DNA of 64,000 nt. It comes from Colimorpha_A sp900556615 (lineage in GTDB: Bacteria; Bacillota; Clostridia; Oscillospirales; CAG-272). The notes under the pieces were generated by a model, which was not told the DNA's origin, did not search any database, and was given only the letters and a program-made list of their open reading frames with translations. The DNA lies in NCBI GenBank assembly GCA_963598415.1, contig CAVBUH010000043.1, positions 62,001 through 126,000 on the forward strand, read 5' to 3'. Shown here piece after piece: positions 57,875 through 64,000 of the stretch (its first letter is position 1; each line of letters starts with the position of its first letter). The position numbers and the translations under genes are program-made.

Positions 57875-59001
57875 AAAGACTGATCCGTATACTGACATCG
57901 ACGGTGCTGCTTCTGTTTGCTTTCTCATTTTCCGTGCGCGCGGCGTCCTTGGAAAATGCTGTGGGTGATCTTTATGAAGCTTTGCCGGAGGAAATTTCCG
58001 GTTTGCTTCCGGAGGGCATAGAGAGTGATATTGAAAGCGGAAATCATGTTTCCGCCGCAGATAAGATGGGAGTAAGCTTTATCATTGACAGTATCGTTAA
58101 CGCATTTTCCTCCGCGTTCAGCAATACAGCAGCTCCGGTTTTGTCTCTTATCAGCATAGTCGTGCTTTCTGCTGTTCTTAACTATGTCGGAGCTTCTGTC
58201 GGCAAGGATACGGAGACGGCGACCGGTTTTGCCAGCGGACTTTGTGTTATTCTGACAGTTTTTCGTGTAGTGACCCCGCTTTGGAAGCTTATGTCGGACA
58301 CGCTGCTTGGGATCGGGCTTATCATAAAGAGCGCTTTGCCCGCAATGACCTGTATATACGCCGCGTCAGGAAATATCTCGGCATCTGCCGTCAATGCCAC
58401 ATGGCTGACAGTATTGCTTACGTTGTTAGAGCAGCTTTGCGAATCGGTTCTTTCACCTCTACTATATGTGTGCTTTGGATTTATGGCGGTAACCTCTCTT
58501 GCTCGTTTTACGGCAGCTCCGGATATGAGCGGGATTGTAAATACGATACGCAAGGTATTTACTTGGCTTCTTACATTTTTAGTTGCTGTTTTTACTGCGG
58601 TAATGTCGTACCAGACAGTGGTGGCAAAAAGCGCGGATTCCATGACGCTCAGGAGTATCAAGTTCGCTTCCGGAAATATGATACCTGTGATAGGAGGAGC
58701 GCTCGGAGAAGCAGCCGACAGCTATCTTGCGAGTGTTTCTCTGATTCGGGGAACGGCGGGTACTCTTACGGCGGTTTCCCTTATACTGTATGTTCTTCCC
58801 GTGATAATAAAAATTATTGTCTGCCGCCTTGGTTTATCGCTCGCCTCTTCAACGGCAAAGATGCTCGGATGTTCAAAGGAATCGGATGTGATAAAAGAGG
58901 CGGGAGGAGTGCTTGAGCTTGCGTTTGCCCTTGTGTCTGCCTGCTCGGTCGTGTTTATCATTATTATCGGAATTTTTGCCGGAACTGCATCGAGTGTGTA
59001 A
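57871..59001 (+). CDS. spoIIIAE: Stage III sporulation protein AE
   Basis: Membrane protein of 376 aa with an N-terminal signal peptide (ILTSTVLLLFAFSFSVRA) and about seven helices, recognisable from LGIGLIIKSALPAMTCIYAASG, LTRFTAAPDMSGIVNTIRKVFTWLLTFLVAVFTAVMSYQT-like and FASGNMIPVIGGALGEAADSYLASVSLI. It is the probable pore-like component of the channel. It overlaps spoIIIAD by 4 bp. Confidence 0.92.
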   Translation: MKRLIRILTSTVLLLFAFSFSVRAASLENAVGDLYEALPEEISGLLPEGIESDIESGNHVSAADKMGVSFIIDSIVNAFSSAFSNTAAPVLSLISIVVLSAVLNYVGASVGKDTETATGFASGLCVILTVFRVVTPLWKLMSDTLLGIGLIIKSALPAMTCIYAASGNISASAVNATWLTVLLTLLEQLCESVLSPLLYVCFGFMAVTSLARFTAAPDMSGIVNTIRKVFTWLLTFLVAVFTAVMSYQTVVAKSADSMTLRSIKFASGNMIPVIGGALGEAADSYLASVSLIRGTAGTLTAVSLILYVLPVIIKIIVCRLGLSLASSTAKMLGCSKESDVIKEAGGVLELAFALVSACSVVFIIIIGIFAGTASSV

Positions 59002-59113
59002 AAAGGTATGGATATGAGAGAAAATAGATGTATTTCTTTAACCGGAAGAAAAAGATACAGTAGTAAAAAACGCCGAATTTTTGTGTATAGACTTGAAATA
59101 TCAAGCTCGGATT

Positions 59114-59298
59114 TTTAGGCAACACCGTCGGGTTCACGGATTGCGCCTCGATGATGCACCTGCAGGGCAATTTTCTGTCAACCTTCACAAATTTCGCCGG
59201 CAGAGGAGTTACCCACTCTTGCCTTCTCAATTTGCATTGTCTGACGAAAAAAAGAATTGCGCATCTGTACCGTCAGAACTCGGCTGTAGTGCCTCTAA
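59114..59298 (-). repeat. Interspersed repeat family A, copy 10 (reverse), within the spoIIIA locus
   Basis: From TTTAGGCAACACCGTCGGG (59114) to GTAGTGCCTCTAA (59298). The reverse core is CAACCTTCACAAATTTCGCC, GGCAGAGGAGTT and TCAATTTGCATTGTCTGACG. It separates spoIIIAE from spoIIIAF in a 375-bp gap. Confidence 0.85.
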
Positions 59299-59376
59299 GG
59301 AAATATTAACGGAAGAATCTATCTGTAAATTTTATAAGAAAGGAAGTTTTCGTTTCACGAAATTCAGGGCAGCAAA

Positions 59377-59859
59377 ATGCAACAGATAAAGGATGTCCTT
59401 ATGGCGGTTATGACGGTATCTCTCTGTGCAGGACTTGTTAATCTTTTGGCACCTGAGGGAAAAAACGGGGGACTGAAAAAACAGATAAGCTTTGCTGTAG
59501 CAGTGGCTGTCTGCGCCGCGCTGATTTCTCCGATTTGTGTATTGATAGGAAAAAAAGATTTTCATTTCGATTTGGATCTCTCCGTCAGTGATACTGCGGA
59601 AATAGGAAATGCTGCAGATGATATTATTGAAAGAGCAGAGGGCATTATCTGCGGAGAACTGGAATATGCCGTAAAAACGAGATACGGCATAGAGAATGCG
59701 AAAATTGAACTGACACTTGATATGGCGGATATTTCCGAAGTGAAAATAACGGAGGCGGTTTTGTCGGGCTTCGGAGAACTTGACGAAGCATCAGATTATA
59801 TTTCGGACATTCTCGGATGTCCGGTAATTACAAAAAATAACGAGGAAGAGTCGGAATGA
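59377..59859 (+). CDS. spoIIIAF: Stage III sporulation protein AF
   Basis: Membrane protein of 160 aa: two N-terminal helices (LMAVMTVSLCAGLVNLLAP and ISFAVAVAVCAALISPICVLIG) followed by a soluble alpha/beta domain facing the intermembrane space. The pattern matches SpoIIIAF, one of the ring-forming ring-building-motif proteins. The start ATG lacks a strong ribosome binding site. The stop overlaps spoIIIAG (ATGA). Confidence 0.87.
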   Translation: MQQIKDVLMAVMTVSLCAGLVNLLAPEGKNGGLKKQISFAVAVAVCAALISPICVLIGKKDFHFDLDLSVSDTAEIGNAADDIIERAEGIICGELEYAVKTRYGIENAKIELTLDMADISEVKITEAVLSGFGELDEASDYISDILGCPVITKNNEEESE

Positions 59860-60356
59860 TCGGGTTTTTTGATAAACTGAAAAATACCAAAGGTTCCATG
59901 TTTTTGATACTCGGACTTGCCGCTGGAATCATTCTTCTTTTTATAGGAAGCGGAGATTCGGCAAAAAGGAAGGAAGCGGCGATTGATACCTCGCCAGATG
60001 AGGCAGAAGAAGCTCTGGATTACATTTCTGAGTTGGAGCGCAGGGTGGCGGAGCTTCTCGGCTATATGGACGGAATATCGGACGTACATGTCATTATAAC
60101 GCCGGAAAATGCCGGTGAAACGGTATATGCACAAAACGGAAGCTATGACGGAGGGGTTATGACAGAGCGAGAATATGTAATAACCGATGTTGACGGAAAC
60201 GGTACGCCGATAAAAGTCAAGCTGGTTTTTCCCAAGCTCAGGGGAATTGCTGTTGTTTGCAGGGGAGGCGGAAATCCGATCAATCAAGAGAAAATTGTAT
60301 CTCTGCTGAGTGCTTTATTTGATTTATCGTCGAACCGCGTCTATGTAACGGGATAG
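59856..60356 (+). CDS. spoIIIAG: Stage III sporulation protein AG
   Basis: Protein of 166 aa, one helix (SMFLILGLAAGIILLFIG) then a ring-building motif domain: LELERRVAELLGYMDGISDVHVIITPEN and the insertion region ending VKLVFPKLRGIAVVCRGGGNPINQEKIVSLLSALFDLSSNRVYV, typical of SpoIIIAG. It forms the large ring of the mother-cell channel. It overlaps spoIIIAF by 4 bp. Confidence 0.93.
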   Translation: MIGFFDKLKNTKGSMFLILGLAAGIILLFIGSGDSAKRKEAAIDTSPDEAEEALDYISELERRVAELLGYMDGISDVHVIITPENAGETVYAQNGSYDGGVMTEREYVITDVDGNGTPIKVKLVFPKLRGIAVVCRGGGNPINQEKIVSLLSALFDLSSNRVYVTG

Positions 60357-60471
60357 AGTGAGAGAAAAGGTGCCGAAACGGCGGAGGCAAATATTTTACC
60401 GTCAGAATCATATTTAAAGTAAAAACAGCATATATATTACCAGAAAATGAAATTTCGGGAGGAACTCAACA

Positions 60472-61098
60472 ATGTTCAAACTTGAAAAGCCTAATACGGC
60501 TGAGATCGGAAACAAGGCAAAAGAAATCTTTAAAAAAATCGGGAAACGGAATCTCGTCATAATCATGGCGGTTCTTGTCATCGGCGGAGCGGTGTGGCTG
60601 AATATAGCGCTTTTCTCAGAGGGTGCCAAAAAAGCAAATGCCGGAGGAGCGTCAGGAGATACTGATTCTGTCCAGGGAGGCGCCTCTTTTGTGGATGGTA
60701 AGGATACAGAAGCGGGAGAGAATAATCCCGACGATATTGACAGCTATTTTGCTTCTGCTCAGGTGGAACGTAAACGAAGCCGCGACGAGGCTATAGAAGT
60801 TCTTCAGCTGGTTGTTGACAATCCGGAAGCGCTTGACGAATCAAAATCTGTTGCCATGGCGGAAATATCACAGATTGCAAAAGATATCGAAAGCGAAGCT
60901 AAAATCGAAAATCTGGTTGTGGCAAAAGGCTTTGAAAAGTGTGTAGCCGTTATAAGCGATTCAAAATGCAGTATCATCGTCAAGACGGATTCCACGCTTC
61001 TTCCGAATCAAGTGGCCCAGATATATGAGATTGTATACGAGCAATCGGGAATTCTTCCGGTAGATGTTCATGTTATAGAAAAAATATCGAATACATAA
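60472..61098 (+). CDS. spoIIIAH: Stage III sporulation protein AH
   Basis: Protein of 208 aa with one helix (NLVIIMAVLVIGGAVWLNIAL) and a C-terminal ring-building motif/YscJ-like domain (about residues 95-205: SRDEAIEVLQLVVDNPE, DIESEAKIENLVVAKGFEKCVAVISDSKCSIIVKTD). It meets forespore SpoIIQ to seal the channel across the two membranes. GGGAGGAA precedes the ATG; a 115-bp gap separates it from spoIIIAG. Confidence 0.93.
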   Translation: MFKLEKPNTAEIGNKAKEIFKKIGKRNLVIIMAVLVIGGAVWLNIALFSEGAKKANAGGASGDTDSVQGGASFVDGKDTEAGENNPDDIDSYFASAQVERKRSRDEAIEVLQLVVDNPEALDESKSVAMAEISQIAKDIESEAKIENLVVAKGFEKCVAVISDSKCSIIVKTDSTLLPNQVAQIYEIVYEQSGILPVDVHVIEKISNT

Positions 61099-61104
61099 AG
61101 GTGG

Positions 61105-61145
61105 ACAGGGGCTTTCGCTGTTTAATGCGAAGGTCCCTCTTATCA
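61105..61145 (+). terminator. Possible terminator after spoIIIAH
   Basis: AGGGGCTTTCGC (61107-61118) pairs with GCGAAGGTCCCT (61128-61139) with one bulge; only a short T-rich stretch follows. Confidence 0.45.
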
Positions 61146-61248
61146 ATGTTGTACGGTATCTTGAGGTTAAAGAATCACTGAATCAATCATAAACGGATTT
61201 TTCCGGCAGATTGATTGCCCGTCATCGTTAAAAAATTCCAAATATTAA

Positions 61249-61410
61249 GGGCGGCTCTAAAAAATCACTGCTCAAAACCGGTTCGATCTGTTTTCCATCA
61301 TTCGTCACAAAAATCCTTGACAGATGGATACGCTGTCTGCAAAATTTTTGGTTTAGGCTGACGAAAAAATCTCTTTGCCGTCTTTGAACATTGCATTTTT
61401 AGAGATATCC
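61249..61410 (+). repeat. Interspersed repeat family C, copy 4, inside family D
   Basis: About 162 bp from GGGCGGCTCTAAAAAATCAC to TTTTTAGAGATATCC with TTAA on both sides (61245-61248, 61411-61414). The core is CCATCATTCGTCACAAAAAT and AAAATTTTTGGTTTAGGCTG. Confidence 0.88.
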
Positions 61411-61587
61411 TTAAGGCAATACCGCCGGATTCTGACGGTACAGATGGCGTCGTCGCATTTTTCTTCAGACGATACCAATTGAGGAGGCAACGACTTCTTT
61501 ACCGATGAAATTTTGAAGTGTGATGGGAAAGAAATAAGTAGATATGCCGTCAAGGCATAAGCTGTGAACCCGGCGGTGCTGCCTTAA
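61411..61587 (+). repeat. Interspersed repeat family A, copy 11 (forward), inside family D
   Basis: TTAAGGCAATACCGCCGGATT to GGCGGTGCTGCCTTAA. The core is TCAGACGATACCAATTGAGG and GATGAAATTTTGAAGTGTGA. It occupies the same position in the outer element as copy 8 in family D copy 1. Confidence 0.88.
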
Positions 61588-61847
61588 CCATATTCCTGCT
61601 TTTTTGCCTTGTCGTTCCAAAAATTATCTCGAAAATCTGTATAGCCGTTTTATTCAGTGATTCCTTAAGGCAATACAGAAAATCTTAATCGGGAATCGGG
61701 CGGAGATAAGAAGGCGGTTTTTTGAGTCTTTTCTTTGTATATTTTTTTGTTACTTGTATATATTTTGTAAATAAAAAAATTTACCCTTTTATTTGCGGGA
61801 ATTTTGTGGTATATTTTACATAAGAGTTTTTTAGGGCGGTATTCGAA

Positions 61848-62921
61848 ATGAGATTGCGGAAATTATTTTTGCTATTGCTTGCTGCTGTTTTCGGCGCGTT
61901 TTTTTGTTCCTGCGCAATAAGCCGCTTTGACGGATTTTATAATGAGAAGCTCTCGAAATACCTTACGCTTGGTGAATATAAGGGACTTACCGTTACGGAA
62001 TATGAAACGTCGGTATCGGACGAGGAAGTTGATGCCGCCGTCGCTCAGGCGCTTGAATCGCTTGCCGAATTTGTTGAAACAGAGAATGGCATATCCGATA
62101 ACAGCATGGTCATGTTTGATCGCTTCTGCTTTATTGACGGAGAGTCTACTCCGGAGCTCTCGGCAGAGGGCGATTCCTATTTCTGTGGAGATACAACCGG
62201 TGACGCGGTGGTATATGAGCTTCTTACAAAGATGAAGGGTATGAAAAAAGGCGATACTGCGGAATTTGATATTGTGATTCCTTCGGATTATATATCGGAA
62301 ATATCCTCTGTGACAGAAGCAACTTATCGTGTGACGGTACTTGCGGTGTATGAGAGGATTGTTCCTGCACTCGACGACGGGATTGCAGAAAGACTGATGC
62401 CGGGGTGCGGAGGTGCCGAGCAGTACCGGACTATGACAAGTGCCCGTTTGGAAAGCGAAAAAAAGGAAGATGCGGAATATAAAAGGGAAGCTGAAGCTTG
62501 GAATAAAATTGTGGATTCCAGTGTATTGCTTGACGCTCCGTATGATGTGTACAGCGAGTATTATAACGAACTCTACTTATCTTATAAAAATCTTGCTGAT
62601 GCGCAGTCGGAGGAGCTTTCTGTTTTTCTGGAGAACTCTTACGATATGACGGAAGAGGAATTTGAGGATATGATAGGCGAACGCGCTCTTGCACTTACAA
62701 AGGAAGCATTTGTTCTCTATTCTATTGTTAGAGCAGAAAATATCACTTATACCGATGAGGAGCTTTCGGAATATGCTTCCGCATGTGCGGCTTCTTCCGG
62801 GGGGATATTTGTCTCGGGGGAAGATTATCTTGATTTTTACGGTGAAGATAAGGTGGCAGAGATGCTGCTCAAGGATAAAGTAACGGCGCTTGTACTATCA
62901 ACTGCAATCACAGAGGAGTGA
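61848..62921 (+). CDS. Lipoprotein with trigger-factor-like C-terminal domain
   Basis: Protein of 357 aa. The signal peptide ends in a lipobox (FFCSC, Cys near residue 22). After it a region like the FKBP-type PPIase domain (about 75-165, ending YRVTVLAVYERIVPALDD) precedes helices resembling the trigger-factor C-terminal chaperone arms (about 170-350: AEAWNKIVDSSVLLDAPYDVYSEYYNELY, then YDMTEEEFEDMIGERALALTKEAFVLYSIVRAENITYTDEELSEYA). I infer an exported, lipid-anchored folding factor. It lacks the ribosome-binding N-terminal domain of true trigger factor. The promoter was not identified with confidence. Confidence 0.7.
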   Translation: MRLRKLFLLLLAAVFGAFFCSCAISRFDGFYNEKLSKYLTLGEYKGLTVTEYETSVSDEEVDAAVAQALESLAEFVETENGISDNSMVMFDRFCFIDGESTPELSAEGDSYFCGDTTGDAVVYELLTKMKGMKKGDTAEFDIVIPSDYISEISSVTEATYRVTVLAVYERIVPALDDGIAERLMPGCGGAEQYRTMTSARLESEKKEDAEYKREAEAWNKIVDSSVLLDAPYDVYSEYYNELYLSYKNLADAQSEELSVFLENSYDMTEEEFEDMIGERALALTKEAFVLYSIVRAENITYTDEELSEYASACAASSGGIFVSGEDYLDFYGEDKVAEMLLKDKVTALVLSTAITEE

Positions 62922-62971
62922 TCTTTTGGGTATTTATTTTTGTTATTTGATAATGATTCGGACGGTATGAA

Positions 62972-64000
62972 ATGGATAATAAATTATTGAAAACCCGTAC
63001 ATGGATAGAAATTGATAAAAGCGCTCTTTTATATAATCATGACCGGATAAGAACGCTGCTTCCTAACGGATGCGCAGTCATGGCAGTTGTGAAGGCAGAT
63101 GCGTACGGACACGGAGCGACGGAGGTTGCAAGCTTACTTTCCGACCGTGTAGAATGCTTTGGAGTTGCCTCGGTATATGAGGCGATGGAGCTTCGGAAAA
63201 ACGGAATTGAGAATGATATATTGATTCTCGGCGGCACGGAAGAAGAGCTTTTTCCGGAGCTTGCCGAATATGATATCATGCCATCTATATTTGATTTGCG
63301 AGCAGCGGAAGCCCTTTCTGCAGCGGCTGTGGGTAAGAAGGCCGGTTGCTTTATTGCTATTGATACCGGAATGTCAAGGATTGGGTTTTCAGATGATCAG
63401 ACCGGTTTTGAATGTGTAAAAAAAGCTGCGGAGCTTAGCAATATCGAAATAAAGGGGATCTTCAGCCATTTTGCCCGTGCCGATGAAGCAGACAAAACCT
63501 CGGCCTTGGATCAGCTTTCGCGGTTTGCCGGGTTTGCCGGACGTCTTGAAGCCGCGGGAATTTCTGTCGGAAGGCGCTGTCTTTCGAATAGCGCCGGAAT
63601 CATGGAGCTTGATGCTGCTTTTGATATGGTGAGAGAGGGCATTATTCTTTACGGGATCTATCCATCCGATGAGGTTGACAGAAGCCGCATTTCTCTGCAT
63701 CCGGTTCTCTCTCTCAGAACAAGGGTAGAGCTTGTAAAATCGGTCCCCGCTGGAACAGGAGTCAGCTATGGACATATTTGCGTTACCGAGAGAGCTACCA
63801 AAATCGCAACACTTTGTGCAGGCTATGCTGACGGAGTGCCGAGACTCCTTTCCAATTGCGGAAGCGTTTTGCTCCGCGGAAAGAGAGCGCCGATTATCGG
63901 CAGGGTTTGTATGGATCAGATGATGGTGGATGTGACGGATATACCCGGCGTAGAGGCAGGAGATGTTGCAACGATTATCGGCAGAGACGGGGACGCATAT
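62972..64000 (+). CDS. alr: Alanine racemase, truncated by the window end
   Basis: PLP enzyme interconverting L- and D-alanine for peptidoglycan. 343 codons are present from ATG 62972 with no stop; a full protein would be about 370-390 aa. Visible landmarks are the PLP Lys in VVKADAYGHGA (about residue 40), RNNGIENDILILGG-like sequence, the DTGMSRIGF segment, SNSAGIMEL and the catalytic-Tyr half beginning VSYGHICVTERATKIATLCAGYADGVPR with GRVCMDQMMVDVTD. It follows the lipoprotein gene by 50 bp and may share its transcript; the wall-related genes nearby (mltG, vanY-like) fit a peptidoglycan theme. Confidence 0.94.
   Translation, partial: MDNKLLKTRTWIEIDKSALLYNHDRIRTLLPNGCAVMAVVKADAYGHGATEVASLLSDRVECFGVASVYEAMELRKNGIENDILILGGTEEELFPELAEYDIMPSIFDLRAAEALSAAAVGKKAGCFIAIDTGMSRIGFSDDQTGFECVKKAAELSNIEIKGIFSHFARADEADKTSALDQLSRFAGFAGRLEAAGISVGRRCLSNSAGIMELDAAFDMVREGIILYGIYPSDEVDRSRISLHPVLSLRTRVELVKSVPAGTGVSYGHICVTERATKIATLCAGYADGVPRLLSNCGSVLLRGKRAPIIGRVCMDQMMVDVTDIPGVEAGDVATIIGRDGDAY

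Larger units (their letters stand above)
61167..61668 (+). repeat. Interspersed repeat family D, copy 2, carrying families C and A
   Basis: Outer TTAA borders (61167-61170, 61665-61668) and inverted ends AGAATCACTGAATCAA and ATTCAGTGATTCC. The left arm (to about 61244) matches the left arm of copy 1; the right arm from CCATATTCCTGCTTTTTTGC (61588) matches the right arm of copy 1. Between them lie family C copy 4 and family A copy 11, each bordered by TTAA. Another partial family A end (TTAAGGCAATAC) follows at 61665. Confidence 0.85.

Noticed and set aside
32467..61587. CRISPR array as explanation for the regular repeats
   Set aside because: Repeats are about 180 bp, far apart, in both orientations, with no short direct repeats or unique spacers and no cas genes.
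1..64000. Defence island or prophage
   Set aside because: No restriction-modification, abortive-infection, integrase or phage structural genes; the CPBP, NERD and SLOG proteins alone are not sufficient.

Overview
This 64 kb window is chromosomal DNA from a spore-forming Clostridia-type Firmicute. The evidence is a complete spoIIIAA-AH locus with an upstream spoVB-like gene, a Firmicute-order S10-spc-alpha ribosomal cluster, zinc-type S14 and S4, a zinc-LID adenylate kinase, VanY-type and MltG cell-wall enzymes, and many TTGACA/TATAAT-type promoters with 16-18 bp spacers. Base composition is moderate, with AT-rich intergenic DNA. A closer placement (Oscillospirales-like) is only a guess. I saw no rRNA, tRNA or CRISPR.

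Layout. 0-7.7 kb: a galactokinase-like kinase, an SMC/YhaN-type ATPase, a SLOG-family protein, a lipoprotein, recA and recX in one direction, then a TSCPD protein and an AT-rich membrane protein. 8.1-24.4 kb: a strong promoter and a structured leader of about 390 nt, then the unbroken ribosomal cluster rpsJ-rplCDWB-rpsS-rplV-rpsC-rplP-rpmC-rpsQ-rplNXE-rpsN-rpsH-rplFR-rpsE-rpmD-rplO-secY-adk-map-infA-rpmJ-rpsMKD-rpoA-rplQ, ended by a strong bidirectional terminator. infA appears to start with CTG; rpsC and rplQ carry unusual low-complexity C-terminal tails.

24.4-40.2 kb: mostly minus-strand housekeeping and membrane genes (MscS, a NERD protein, glucokinase, MscL, typA, a polar amino-acid ABC transporter with an intercistronic hairpin) mixed with plus-strand vanY-like, trpS, tagO-like and rnhA. 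40.7-53.3 kb: an acyl-CoA synthetase/TetR pair with a probable operator, aroQ-tmk, a DJ-1-like protein, a formyl-THF cyclo-ligase, a CPBP protease, mltG, gap, a YgjV-like protein, gdhA and a CBS protein. 53.9-64 kb: spoVB-like, spoIIIAA-AH (the forespore-mother-cell channel), a trigger-factor-like lipoprotein and alr, which runs off the window end.

The most distinctive feature is a population of short non-coding interspersed repeats in at least four families, called here A, B, C and D. A is about 180 bp with 11 copies, B about 200 bp with 3, C about 160 bp with 4, and D is an outer element with 2 copies. They have terminal inverted repeats and mostly lie at TTAA/CTAA sites; one B copy has a clean 9-bp direct repeat. 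They are inserted into one another (A in C, C in B, A in D, C beside A in D), replace the 3' end of rnhA, abut the tmk stop codon and break the spoIIIA operon twice. They look like MITEs whose mobilising transposase is not in this window.
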